A stretch of 64,000 bases of DNA from a bacterium (GCA_035505375.1 DATJQV010000016.1:32556-96555), one strand, 5' to 3'; shown: positions 7,792 through 16,067, counted from the first letter of the stretch. Notes: a model not told the origin generated them from the sequence alone. A program made the numbers and translations.

Positions 7792-9621
7792 TCAGCCCCG
7801 ACTGGTAAGCGGTGCAAGCCGGGCCACCGGCAAGGACTGATACCACTCGATCAGGGGCTGAATCTCGTCGCGGTGCCCGGACGCCGCCAGCGCAGCAGCC
7901 CGCCGCATGACGAAGAACCGGTAGCGCAACAGGATCTCCCGTGTCCGCGCGTCAGGTTCGCTGCGTGGCAGACGGACAGTGAGCTTCGTATAGTCGAATA
8001 CGGGCAGCGCCGAGCCAGCCGCAAGCCCGGAATCCGGGGCTTGAGGCTTGAGGCTTGAAGCTTGTATCTGGAACAGGAGCCCGACCGGGGCGCGCGGCAC
8101 ACCTGACAACATCTGACCGGCATCGGTCCCTGCGTCCACGTCAAAGGTCGTGTAGGCCGGTCGTTCCGGGCTGTGGGTAACGAAGCTCTCGAGTAGTCTG
8201 ATGTACCGGCGCTGTATCTCGGCCGGGTCTTTCAGGCGGTCGTGCTCAAACTCATCAAGGTACTGGCGGTAGCTGGCAATCTCCGTCTGCGACCGCTGAA
8301 CCAGCCAGGGGTAGGCGCGAGCGAGGTAATCGAAGTACCACGAACGCCGGAGAAGCTCCTTGTCGATGACGCAGACATCCGGTCGCACCTGCTCGACGTG
8401 CTGCAGGTAAAACAGCGGCGAGTAGACATCCCACCAATCGGTGATGATGGTCGCGTTATGCCCGGCTGAGACAAGTGTGTTCATTGCCTGGTCGTAGGCG
8501 ACGTAGTCGCCCTGCAAGCCGGCGACCTTGTAGTTCAGCACCAAGGCGGCAATCCCTAAGAGCCATGGCACCTGCCTGACGATGGTCCTGGCTGCTGGTC
8601 CGACATTCGACACTCGGCACTCGACACTCGTCACTAGCCCATCGAGTCCCACCATCCCGAATACTCCCAGTACAACCAAACAAGGTATGTAGTACGAGTC
8701 GATGTCAGGAATCGAATAGTTAATGGCATATAGGAACGCTGCGACGGCAGAAACCGTCAAGCCGATGGCCAGACTCCGCCTCTGGCGGAACAGCCGCGCC
8801 ACCCCGTACAGCACAACCGGGACAAGCACGTACAGGAAACCACGGGCCAGTATCGCTGTCCCGCGCCCGGCGTTGCGCATCACCTCACCGAATGGCTGAG
8901 AGAACATCCACACCTGGTACTGCCAGCCGGTCATGTGGCGTATGAGGTGAGTGATGTCTACGGGATTGTCCCATGCCAGCAAGGGCCCGGCCCTGGCGCG
9001 AAGCACCAGGAACAGATAAGGGGACATCCCAAACACGAACAGCAAGACCAACACCGGAATCCGGCGTACCAACTCGCGACGATACGCCAGTACGGCGGCC
9101 ATCGCCGCCCCCAGAACGGTGCTTGTCGCGGACATGTGGTTGGTCAGAGCAAGCCCCATGAGGTACGCCACAACCAGCAGCGGCCCTCCCCGCATCGACG
9201 CCTCAGCCGTCAGCCAGAGCAGCACAACCATGACGAGCGCGAGAGCATAGACCTCGACGTCGACCGCCGCGCTCCACACCGGGCACGAAAAACCCAGGAG
9301 CAGCGCACCGGTACCCGCCACTACCCTCGAAACTCCCAACCGGAGTCCCAGCAGTAGAAAGAACCCAACGCCGCACGCGGCCAGCACCGCGCTCAATACT
9401 GCCACGCGGTTGGCAACATTGGCTACAGGGATGAGGCTCACGATCCGACCAAGCATGGTGTACAATGGATATCCGGTCGGATGCAGGATATTCATGAGGT
9501 GACAGCCGGCCGCAAGTTCGCCCGAGTCAATCAGGCCCACGGTTGGCGAAAGAGTGAGAAGGTATACGACGAACGCCAGCGGGACGACAAGCCAGACGAG
9601 GTGGCGCGTCCTGGAACCCAA
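7792..9621 (-). CDS. DUF2723 family multi-spanning membrane protein (glycosyltransferase-like)
   Basis: The N-terminal signature LTLSPTVGLIDSGELAAG followed by HPTGYPLYTMLGRIVSLIP is diagnostic for DUF2723, a family that resembles GT-C glycosyltransferases. About ten hydrophobic helices follow in the first 390 residues, then a soluble domain with WWDVYSPLFYLQHVEQVRPDV. The substrate is unknown. No ATG or GTG precedes the conserved start, so translation probably begins at TTG 9621, which lies inside an AATTAGGAATTGGG word repeat. Two word repeats are carried in frame: about residues 329-340 (8601-8634) and 519-533 (8021-8064), both in regions that look like linkers. Confidence 0.85.
   Translation of the reverse strand: MGSRTRHLVWLVVPLAFVVYLLTLSPTVGLIDSGELAAGCHLMNILHPTGYPLYTMLGRIVSLIPVANVANRVAVLSAVLAACGVGFFLLLGLRLGVSRVVAGTGALLLGFSCPVWSAAVDVEVYALALVMVVLLWLTAEASMRGGPLLVVAYLMGLALTNHMSATSTVLGAAMAAVLAYRRELVRRIPVLVLLFVFGMSPYLFLVLRARAGPLLAWDNPVDITHLIRHMTGWQYQVWMFSQPFGEVMRNAGRGTAILARGFLYVLVPVVLYGVARLFRQRRSLAIGLTVSAVAAFLYAINYSIPDIDSYYIPCLVVLGVFGMVGLDGLVTSVECRVSNVGPAARTIVRQVPWLLGIAALVLNYKVAGLQGDYVAYDQAMNTLVSAGHNATIITDWWDVYSPLFYLQHVEQVRPDVCVIDKELLRRSWYFDYLARAYPWLVQRSQTEIASYRQYLDEFEHDRLKDPAEIQRRYIRLLESFVTHSPERPAYTTFDVDAGTDAGQMLSGVPRAPVGLLFQIQASSLKPQAPDSGLAAGSALPVFDYTKLTVRLPRSEPDARTREILLRYRFFVMRRAAALAASGHRDEIQPLIEWYQSLPVARLAPLTSRG
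8021..8064. repeat. Palindromic word repeat (AAGCCTCAAGC family) inside the DUF2723 gene
   Basis: GCAAGCCC is separated from GGGCTTGAGG and further GCTTGA words by the centre GGAATCCGG, giving an imperfect stem with tandem GCTTGAG units on one side. It is in frame and encodes QASSLKPQAPDSG. The same words recur in murC (37619-37676) and at the ftsI/murE junction (45430-45503). Confidence 0.7.
8601..8634. repeat. CGACATTCGACAC word repeat inside the DUF2723 gene
   Basis: This is a run of CGACATT, CGACACT, CGGCACT, CGACACT and CGTCACT words of 7-8 nt. It is translated as SVECRVSNV between two membrane helices. Near-identical words open the gene at 62150 (62169-62203). Confidence 0.65.
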
Positions 9622-9624
9622 TTC

Positions 9625-9771
9625 CTAATTCCTAATTCTCAATGACTAACGAATACCCAACCCCGAATGCTCGGGCAATACCGGAGGCCGCCTTGCGCTC
9701 CAACTGCTCACTGTCATCCTCCTGGTGCTTGATTGGCAATTGGTCATTGGCACTTGGTCATTTCCCCCATG
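9625..9771. repeat. AATTCCTAATTCC/AATTGGTCATTGG palindromic word repeat, livF-DUF2723 spacer
   Basis: The left arm has repeated AATTCCT and AATTCTCAATGAC words; the right arm (9731-9770) has TTGGCAATTGG, TCATTGGC and ACTTGGTCATT. Together they form a long imperfect inverted repeat with a GC-rich centre. The left arm supplies the TTG start and a possible AGGA ribosome site to the DUF2723 gene. Confidence 0.65.
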
Positions 9772-10518
9772 TCATTCTCCTAGATACGCTGCTTTGACCT
9801 TCGGGTCACGCAGCAACTCAGCCGCCGGGCCGGAAAGCACGACCTTGCCGGTCTCAAGCACGTAAGCCCGGTGTGCAATCTGCAGGGCCATGAACGCGTT
9901 CTGCTCCACCAGCAGAATCGCCGTCCCCTCGCGGTTGATCTCCCGGATTATGTCGAATATCTCGCGCACGAGTATCGGCGACAACCCCATCGAAGGCTCA
10001 TCGAGCATGAGCAGCTTGGGTCGCGCCATCAGGCCGCGTCCCATCGCCAGCATCTGCAACTCGCCGCCGGAGAGCGTTCCCGCGGTCTGGCCGAGCCGTT
10101 CCCGCAGCCTCGGGAACGACTTGAACACCCTGTCGAGAGACGAGGGACCAGGGACGCGGGACTGGGGTCCGGACCCTGACCCCTCGCCCCTCGCCCCACG
10201 CCCCCGGCTATATGCCCCGAGCAGCAGGTTCTCGCGTACCGACAGGTAAGCGAAGGCCTGCCTTCCCTCCGGTACGTGGGCAATTCCCGACTTCACGACC
10301 CGGTGCCCGGCCAGGCCGTCAATCCGTCTTCCTTCGAACTCTATCTCGCCCTCGGCCGGCTTCATCAGCCCGGAGATGGTGCGCAGCGTCGTGCTCTTGC
10401 CCGCACCGTTTGCCCCGACCAGGGTGACGATCTCACCCTCGCCTACCTCGAACGAGATGCAGTGCAGGGCTCGAATCGCGCCATAGTCAACCGACATGCC
10501 GCGGACGCTCAGGAGCAA
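9772..10518 (-). CDS. livF: Branched-chain amino acid ABC transporter ATP-binding protein LivF
   Basis: This is one of two ATPases energising uptake by LivHM. It has Walker A (GANGAGKST), the LivF-type HVPEGRQAFAYLSVREN, signature LSGGELQMLAMGRGL, Walker B with KLLMLDEPSMGLSP, and the H-loop region LLVEQNAFMAL. TTG 10518 is chosen because it gives LLLSVRGMSVDYGAIRAL at the usual N-terminus and has AGGGG 8 nt upstream; the frame stays open to TTG 10557 inside the spacer repeat. About 24 residues (roughly 104-128, Gly/Arg/Ser/Pro rich) encoded by a palindromic repeat interrupt the helical region just before the signature motif. It is last in the operon. Confidence 0.93.
   Translation of the reverse strand: MLLSVRGMSVDYGAIRALHCISFEVGEGEIVTLVGANGAGKSTTLRTISGLMKPAEGEIEFEGRRIDGLAGHRVVKSGIAHVPEGRQAFAYLSVRENLLLGAYSRGRGARGEGSGSGPQSRVPGPSSLDRVFKSFPRLRERLGQTAGTLSGGELQMLAMGRGLMARPKLLMLDEPSMGLSPILVREIFDIIREINREGTAILLVEQNAFMALQIAHRAYVLETGKVVLSGPAAELLRDPKVKAAYLGE
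10139..10208. repeat. GGGAC/CCCCTCGCCCC palindromic word repeat inside livF
   Basis: The left arm is built of GAGGGACCAGGGACGCGGGA words and the right arm of CCCTCGCCCCTCGCCCC. They meet at a perfect 12-bp palindrome, GGGTCCGGACCC, at 10165-10176. The insertion keeps the livF frame. murB (37169-37240) carries a close relative with the same kind of centre. Confidence 0.8.
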
Positions 10519-10631
10519 GAGACGACCCCTGTCACTGGCCAATTTCCCAATTGCCAATTACTAATGCCCAACGAAGTCCCGAATACGCCTGGGACGCAGC
10601 CATTCGTTGGGAATTGAGAATTAGTCATTGG
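10519..10631. repeat. AATTGCCAATTAC palindromic word repeat, livG-livF spacer
   Basis: AATTTCCCAATTGCCAATTA and AATGCCCAACGAAGTCCC on the left face ATTCGTTGGGAATTGAGAA and TTAGTCATTGGTCATT on the right. The arms CCCAACGAAG and CATTCGTTGGG pair best. The same family fills the other liv spacers. Confidence 0.7.
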
Positions 10632-11393
10632 TCATTTTCCCAGGTACGCCTCGATCACCTTCGGGTCCTTCTGAATCGCCTCGGGCGCGCCCTGGGCGAT
10701 GACCTCTCCGAAATCCATCACGACGACCCGGTCGCACACACCCATCACGACCTTCATCTGGTGTTCTATCAAGAGCACCGTCAGCTTGAACCGTTCCCGG
10801 ACGAACCGGATGAGTTCCATCAGTCTCCCGACCTCGAACGGATTCATCCCGGCCGCGGGCTCGTCCAGAAGCAGCAACTTCGGGTCGGACACCAGCGCCC
10901 GCGCGAGTTCGACCCGCCGCTGCTCGCCGTACGGCAGGTTCCGCGCCAGTTCGTCCCGCCTGCCTTCCAACCCAAGGATCGAGAGCAGTTCAACCGACCG
11001 TTCAGTTACCTGCCGTTCCTCGCGTTTGAACCCTGGCCCGCGCAGGATCGTGCTCACGAGCCCGGCCCCGCCCCGATGATGGTACGCGACCCGGACGTTG
11101 TCGAGCACCGAGAGTTCCCTGAAAAGACGGATGTTCTGGAACGTGCGCGCGATCCCTCGCTGGTAGATGCGGAAAGGCTGCATCCCGGCGATGTCGATGC
11201 CGTTGAAGCGTATGGCGCCCCCGGTCGGGACGTAGTTCCCTGTTATCAGATTGAAAACGGTCGTCTTGCCCGCGCCGTTCGGCCCAATCAGGCCGACCAG
11301 CTCGTGGTCGGCGATTGACATGGTGAAGTCGTGGACTGCGACCAGGCCGCCGAAGGCCTTGGTGAGCGATTTGGTTTCGAGGACAGGAGTCAT
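10632..11393 (-). CDS. livG: Branched-chain amino acid ABC transporter ATP-binding protein LivG
   Basis: Walker A (GPNGAGKTT), the LivG hallmark GIARTFQNIRLF, signature LPYGEQRRVELARAL, Walker B KLLLLDEPAAGMNP and the H-loop LLIEHQMKVVM are all present. ATG 11393 (MTPVLETKSLTKAFGGL) with GAGG 7 nt upstream fits the family N-terminus; the frame extends to 11462 but only through the spacer repeat. It sits between livM and livF and would pair with LivF under the LivHM permease in the inner membrane. Confidence 0.95.
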   Translation of the reverse strand: MTPVLETKSLTKAFGGLVAVHDFTMSIADHELVGLIGPNGAGKTTVFNLITGNYVPTGGAIRFNGIDIAGMQPFRIYQRGIARTFQNIRLFRELSVLDNVRVAYHHRGGAGLVSTILRGPGFKREERQVTERSVELLSILGLEGRRDELARNLPYGEQRRVELARALVSDPKLLLLDEPAAGMNPFEVGRLMELIRFVRERFKLTVLLIEHQMKVVMGVCDRVVVMDFGEVIAQGAPEAIQKDPKVIEAYLGK

Positions 11394-11439
11394 GACCTCG
11401 TTGCCGCCGTTTGTCCCACCACTGGATTCAGTGCCCCTG

Positions 11440-11545
11440 GCGCAGCAATTCCCAATTGCCAATTCCTAATGCCCAACGAAGTCCCAGTGCAAACTGTGAT
11501 TTGGTCATTCGTTAGGAATTGGGAATTAGACATTGGTCATTTCCT
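11440..11545. repeat. AATTCCCAATTGCC palindromic word repeat, livM-livG spacer
   Basis: The left half is AATTCCCAATTGCC, AATTCCTAATGCCC and AACGAAGTCCC. The right half is GGTCATTCGTTAGGAATTGG, GAATTAGACATTGG and TCATTT. The halves are imperfect reverse complements around a short AT-richer loop. The right half reaches the last codons of livM. Confidence 0.7.
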
Positions 11546-12511
11546 CGCGGATGGCTTCAGGAATCTGAACTCGGTCCCGGCAAAGATGCCGCCCGGCCGG
11601 ACCAGCATGAAGATGATAAGCAGCAGCGGGTAGATGACCCAGCGCCAGTCCTGAACCGACGGCGGCAGCAAAATGCGGAGCCCCTCCAGCAGGAACGTCC
11701 ACGCCACCGCAGCCACGATCGTACCGGAGATGCTGCCTAAGCCGCCCAGCACAACTACCAATAGCACGTCGATTGACTTCAGGAAGTCAAAGTTGGACGG
11801 GTGCAGGAACGTGAAAAGGTGCGCGTACAGGCCACCGGCCACCCCTGCATACATGCAGCCGATGACGAACCCCAGCGTCTTGTACCGAGTGCTGTCGATA
11901 CCCACCGCCTCGGCCGCCAGTTCGTCCTCGCGCACCGATATCAAAGCCCGGCCGATACCGGAGAAGACGATGTTGCGCAGCACCACGACCGCGGCCACTG
12001 CGAGGGGAAACACCCAAAGGAACGAGGTCAGCTTCGGAATCGCGCTCATACCCCGTGACCCGCCCATCATCGGGATTACCTTGTCCGCGTTGTCGAAAAG
12101 CACCTTCACGATTATCCCGAAACCGAGTGTCGCGATGCCGAGGTAGTCCGACTTGAGCCTGAGTATTGGCAGTCCGATGAGCAGGGCGACCAGTCCTGCC
12201 ACCAGCGCCCCGGCCACCAGTCCGACGAGCAGAATCGCGGGGCTCTGCCCGCCGATGCTGCGAGTGACGATCGCGGCAGTGTACGCGCCCATGCCGTAGA
12301 ACGCGGCGTGGCCCAGCGAGAACTGCCCGGTGTAACCGTAGATGAGGTTCAGCCCCAGCGCCGAGATGGTCACGATTCCGGCCAGACAGATTATCTGCTG
12401 CCAGTAAGGATTAAGCGCGCCCGCCAGTATCAGCGCTTCGATGCCGACGAATACGGCAACAGCGACTAGCAGCGCGACCACACCGGCACCAAGGCCCCTG
12501 CGTGTACTCAT
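11537..12511 (-). CDS. livM: Branched-chain amino acid ABC transporter permease LivM
   Basis: This 324-residue inner-membrane permease has about nine hydrophobic helices. It carries LivM motifs GLNLIYGYTGQFSLGHAAFYGMGAYT, GLPILRLKSDYLGIATLGFG, GRALISVREDELAAEAVGID and VVLGGLGSISGTIVAA. It starts at ATG 12511. The spacer before it, like the others in this operon, is a palindromic word repeat. With LivH it forms the transport pore; the amino acid or related substrate cannot be named because no binding protein is in the window. Confidence 0.94.
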   Translation of the reverse strand: MSTRRGLGAGVVALLVAVAVFVGIEALILAGALNPYWQQIICLAGIVTISALGLNLIYGYTGQFSLGHAAFYGMGAYTAAIVTRSIGGQSPAILLVGLVAGALVAGLVALLIGLPILRLKSDYLGIATLGFGIIVKVLFDNADKVIPMMGGSRGMSAIPKLTSFLWVFPLAVAAVVVLRNIVFSGIGRALISVREDELAAEAVGIDSTRYKTLGFVIGCMYAGVAGGLYAHLFTFLHPSNFDFLKSIDVLLVVVLGGLGSISGTIVAAVAWTFLLEGLRILLPPSVQDWRWVIYPLLLIIFMLVRPGGIFAGTEFRFLKPSARK

Positions 12512-12527
12512 GCTTCTCTATGACCAC

Positions 12528-12633
12528 CAATTCCCAATTGCCAATTCCCAACTAATGCACGAATGCCCAACATGCGCCTTGGCAATTCTATCACATGGAA
12601 CTTCGTTGGGAATTGAGAATTAGTCATTGGGAA
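12528..12633. repeat. AATTCCCAATTGCC palindromic word repeat, livH-livM spacer
   Basis: Left words AATTCCCAATTGCCAATTCC and AACTAATGCACGAATGCCC face right words CTTCGTTGGGAATTGAGAA and TTAGTCATTGGGAATTA. Almost the whole 128-nt space between livH and livM is this element. Confidence 0.7.
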
Positions 12634-12639
12634 TTATCG

Positions 12640-13530
12640 CTATACCTTTTCCCTTGTCGGCCTGCCCAGAATCCCGGACGGCCGCACCAGCAACACGATA
12701 ATCAAGATGCCGAATGCCACCGCGTCGCGGAAAGTCGATGAGATGTAGGCGGAAGTGAAAGTCTCGACTACGCCCATGATAAGCGAGCCGAGCATCGCCC
12801 CGGGAATCACGCCGATTCCACCCAGCACCGCTGCCACGAATGCCTTCAGCCCCGGCATCACGCCCATGAAAGGGTGTATCTGCGGGTAGGCGATACCGTA
12901 GAGCACGCCGCCGGCTCCGGCCAGCGCCGAGCCCACGCCGAACGTCACCGAGATAACCCAGTCGACGTCGATTCCCATCAGCCGCGCCGTGTTGTGGTCG
13001 TAGGACACCGCCCGCATCGCCAGGCCGGTCCGGGTCTTGTTCACGAACAGGGTCAGCGCTACCATCAGCAGGGTCGAGACCGCGAAGACTATTATCTGGA
13101 TGTTGCTGACCGACACGCCGCCGATGTGAAACGACGTGACGGCGAACGGTCTCGGGAAAGCCCGATAGTCTGGCCCGAACACGAACTTCAGACTGGTAAA
13201 ATACTCAAGGAACAGCGAGACGCCCATGGCGGTTATCAGCGCCGAGATGCGCGGAGCGTTCCGCAAGGGGCGGTAGGCGACGCGTTCGATGAACATGCCC
13301 AGAGCGGCGCACCCGACCATCGCGGCAACGATGGCGAGCGGCCAGGGCAGCTTCCAGCTCGCCAGCGCGAAGAACCCCACGTAGGCCCCGACCATGAAGA
13401 CGTCCCCGTGCGCGAAGTTGATGAGCCGCACGATGCCGTAGACCATGGTGTACCCGAGGGCAATCAGAGCATAGACGAAACCGAGCTGGAGGCCGTTTAT
13501 CAACTGCTGGAGGAAGTACGACACGCGCAA
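12640..13530 (-). CDS. livH: Branched-chain amino acid ABC transporter permease LivH
   Basis: This 296-residue permease shows the LivH signature GLQLGFVYALIALGYTMVYG followed by IVRLINFAHGDVFMVGAY, then TRTGLAMRAVSYDHNTARLM and FVAAVLGGIGVIPGAMLG. It is first in the livHMGF order. The start is TTG 13530 or GTG 13524; no strong ribosome site separates them. No livK gene for the periplasmic binding protein lies next to it, and upstream is a 330-bp word-repeat region. Confidence 0.94.
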   Translation of the reverse strand: MRVSYFLQQLINGLQLGFVYALIALGYTMVYGIVRLINFAHGDVFMVGAYVGFFALASWKLPWPLAIVAAMVGCAALGMFIERVAYRPLRNAPRISALITAMGVSLFLEYFTSLKFVFGPDYRAFPRPFAVTSFHIGGVSVSNIQIIVFAVSTLLMVALTLFVNKTRTGLAMRAVSYDHNTARLMGIDVDWVISVTFGVGSALAGAGGVLYGIAYPQIHPFMGVMPGLKAFVAAVLGGIGVIPGAMLGSLIMGVVETFTSAYISSTFRDAVAFGILIIVLLVRPSGILGRPTREKV

Positions 13531-13579
13531 TCAGAATCCCAAAACCCCATCGGAAGTCAAGCCGCGCAAGAGTGCTCGT

Positions 13580-13904
13580 TCATCGTCCATCGTCAATTCT
13601 GGTTTCTGATATCTGGTTTGTCCGTTTCTGGCCAATCTGTGTAATCTGCGTAATCTGCGGTTACTCGTCCTTTCGTTCATCTTCTCATCGTCCGTCGTCA
13701 ATTCTGGTTTCTGGTTTCTGAATTCTGCTCTATCCGAATCCTGAGTCTGCGGTTATCCGCCTCCGAGTTCTGGGGTTCCTACGTTCTGGTTTTGGAATCT
13801 GTGTAATCTGCGTAATCTGTGGATGTCCGCTCCTCTTCAGGTTTCTGCATTCTGGTTTCTGGATTCTGGTTTCTGAACTGTCCGCATCCTCACTCTGGCC
13901 TGCC
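13580..13904. repeat. Low-complexity word-repeat region (ATTCTGGTTTCTG and AATCTGCGTAATCTGCGG)
   Basis: This fills most of the 435-nt gap between livH and the next gene. It contains repeated GTTCATC/CATCGTC words, many ATTCTGGTTTCTG words, and two copies of AATCTGTGTAATCTGCGTAA (about 13634 and 13797). No open reading frame of note is present. The same word families recur at 16670-16710, 36489-36538, 33740-33780 and 54840-54910. Confidence 0.75.
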
Positions 13905-13933
13905 TTGACTTGGGGTCTGGGTCCGTCTAGAAT
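13905..13933 (+). promoter_or_regulatory. Sigma70-type promoter
   Basis: TTGACT at 13905-13910, a 17-nt spacer and TAGAAT at 13928-13933. It lies 32 nt before the GTG start of the secreted-protein gene, which has AAAGGAGG just upstream. Confidence 0.8.
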
Positions 13934-13965
13934 AACCCCTCAGGTTAGTTCAGAAAGGAGGCCGT

Positions 13966-15405
13966 GTGACCCGACTACATGTGCTCCTGTTCTTTTTCGC
14001 CGGGCTGGCCGCCTGGCTGCCCGCGCAGGATATGACAATTGACAGCCACGGAGTGCCATCAGTCATCGGCACCTATGGCAGGTTCAGGCAAAACAGTTCA
14101 GCCTTCACCTGGACCGCATTCGATTCGACCCGCACACATTGGGACCTGACTTCCTACCCCGGCGGCGAATGGTCAAGGGTAGGCATCGTCGACTGGACGA
14201 CCGGCAGTCCGCCTGCTCCTGAAACGACGCAGGCTGACGCGCCCGACCCGCAGGTGATGGAAGTCGACACGCTGGGCTCGGGCTCGGTCCAGGACATCTA
14301 CGAGTACCGAGACTCCTCCGCCCTGTACATTGACGGCATCGACTTCCAGCAGGGCGGCTACCGCTTCCTCGGCAACTTCCGACCGGACGCTGCCGTCTAC
14401 GCGACGCCGCTGCGCTCCGGTTCGAGTTGGGCGAGTTCCATCAACTGGCAGTGCGAAATCACCCCGGGCATCCCCTACACCGCGACCGAAACCCACACCA
14501 AGAGCGTTGTCGCCAGAGGCAAGGTCAAAGTGCCGATGTCCGGCGACTACTACTGGCCATGCCTCGTCGTGCGCGACCACATGACCTTCACCGACAACCT
14601 CGGCAGCAACGACGCGCGGTGGATATACGAGTGGCTCGTACCCGGCCATTTCAGCGGTGCCAACGGCGTGGCCGCGGCGATGAGCCCGAGCAACGACAAC
14701 CCGAACTTCACCACCGTCGCCGCCATGATGCAACTCTCATCCGCCTCCATCCCGAACTGGGACCTGCTCCCGCCCGAGTTCTCAAACGCGCGCGTCTGGC
14801 CGGATACGACCTTTGCCGGCCCCTACGTGGTCTGGACGGTGATACGGGACAACGACTCGGTCGCCGAGGAATCGCTCTTCTACCGGGTGGACTCGGGCGC
14901 GTGGGTCGGGTCGCAACGCGATTCCGCCAGAGCCGACACCTTCTACTTCACCATCCCGTCGGTCACGCACTCCTCCCGAATCGACTACTACTTCTGGGCA
15001 AGAGATCGCTTCTCCACCGACAACGACATCGACTTCTGGACCACGTGGCCGGTCTGCTCGCCGGAGAGCACCATGGTCACCTTCCACGTAGACTTCACCG
15101 GCGCGGCGGAACAGGAACCGGCGATTCCCGGCCGCATCGGGCTCTCGGCCGCCCCCAACCCGTTTGGCGGCTCCACCACCTTCTACTTCAACTACCCCAA
15201 TACGCGGCAGGCGACCATCAAGGTCTTCTCCAGCTCCGGCGAGCTCGTCCGCAACCTGGAGATGTCACCGGTCCCGACCCTCGGATTCCAGGCCCACTGG
15301 GATGGCAGAGACGAATCAGGCCAGCCGGTGCCGGACGGCACCTACCTCTACCGCGTAGAAAGCGGCGGGTACATCGAGACGCGCAAAGTGACTCTGACGA
15401 GGTAG
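13966..15405 (+). CDS. Secreted protein with C-terminal FlgD-like sorting domain
   Basis: The GTG start has a strong ribosome site (AAAGGAGG) and is followed by a signal peptide (LHVLLFFFAGLAAWLPAQ). The 479-residue protein has no domain I can name in residues 25-370. The last 95 residues are a FlgD-like Ig module (AAPNPFGGSTTFYFN, IKVFSSSGELVRNL, AHWDGRDESGQPVPDGTYLYRVE) ending in the tail KVTLTR. This kind of C-terminus marks exported, probably surface-attached proteins in FCB-type bacteria; the same tail style ends three other proteins here. It has its own promoter. Confidence 0.85.
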   Translation: MTRLHVLLFFFAGLAAWLPAQDMTIDSHGVPSVIGTYGRFRQNSSAFTWTAFDSTRTHWDLTSYPGGEWSRVGIVDWTTGSPPAPETTQADAPDPQVMEVDTLGSGSVQDIYEYRDSSALYIDGIDFQQGGYRFLGNFRPDAAVYATPLRSGSSWASSINWQCEITPGIPYTATETHTKSVVARGKVKVPMSGDYYWPCLVVRDHMTFTDNLGSNDARWIYEWLVPGHFSGANGVAAAMSPSNDNPNFTTVAAMMQLSSASIPNWDLLPPEFSNARVWPDTTFAGPYVVWTVIRDNDSVAEESLFYRVDSGAWVGSQRDSARADTFYFTIPSVTHSSRIDYYFWARDRFSTDNDIDFWTTWPVCSPESTMVTFHVDFTGAAEQEPAIPGRIGLSAAPNPFGGSTTFYFNYPNTRQATIKVFSSSGELVRNLEMSPVPTLGFQAHWDGRDESGQPVPDGTYLYRVESGGYIETRKVTLTR

Positions 15406-15534
15406 GAAGTGATCCAGTGGTCCAGTGATCGAGTGCAGGATCGTCACTTGGTGTTCCCTAACTGGTCACTTCCTGCCGCATGCACCTGGTCAGTTGAGCC
15501 CGCGAGAGCGCTGGCAGCAAGGAGTTGACCCAAC

Positions 15535-16017
15535 ATGGAACTAAGGCCAATAGCAATCGAACGTCCCGATGATACAAACGTCATCATCGGCCAGGCACAC
15601 TTCATCAAAACAGTGGAAGACATCCATGAACTGATGGTAACCACGGTGCCGGGCGTGAAGTTCGGGTTGGCCTTCAACGAAGCATCCGGCCCATGCCTTG
15701 TCCGACACTCGGGCACCGACCCTGAACTGGAGAAGCTGGCCGTGAAGAACTCGCAGGCAATCGGCGCCGGACATACCTTCACCCTCATCCTGCGCGGAGC
15801 CTACCCCATCAACGTCCTGTCGCAGCTCAAGGCGCTCTCCGAGGTCTGCTCCATCTTCTGCGCCACGGCCAACCCGGTCGCGGTCGTGGTAGCCGAGACC
15901 ACGAGCGGACGAGGCATCATGGGCGTGATTGACGGCGAGTCGCCTAAAGGCATCGAAGGCGACAAAGACATCGCCGACCGCAAAGCCTTCCTCCGCAAGA
16001 TAGGCTACAAGCAGTAG
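15535..16017 (+). CDS. Adenosine-specific kinase family protein
   Basis: This 160-residue protein matches the small adenosine-specific kinase family (formerly DUF355) along its length. Conserved stretches are NVIIGQAHFIKTVEDIHE, VKFGLAFNEASG, SGTDPELEKLAVKN, GAGHTFTLILRGAYPINVL, CATANPVAVVVAET and RGIMGVIDGESPKGIE. Archaeal members are reported to phosphorylate adenosine, though many bacterial copies are untested. The ATG has AAGGAG about 11 nt upstream. It is a single gene with its own terminator and no pathway partner nearby. Confidence 0.9.
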   Translation: MELRPIAIERPDDTNVIIGQAHFIKTVEDIHELMVTTVPGVKFGLAFNEASGPCLVRHSGTDPELEKLAVKNSQAIGAGHTFTLILRGAYPINVLSQLKALSEVCSIFCATANPVAVVVAETTSGRGIMGVIDGESPKGIEGDKDIADRKAFLRKIGYKQ

Positions 16018-16034
16018 AATCCACGCTCACCCTT

Positions 16035-16067
16035 CCCTCTCCACTGCAAAGGAGAGGGCTTGTTTTT
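16035..16067 (+). terminator. Rho-independent terminator after the adenosine kinase gene
   Basis: CCCTCTCC at 16035-16042 pairs perfectly with GGAGAGGG at 16051-16058, with an 8-nt loop, followed by CTTGTTTTT. It begins 17 nt after the stop codon. Confidence 0.85.
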
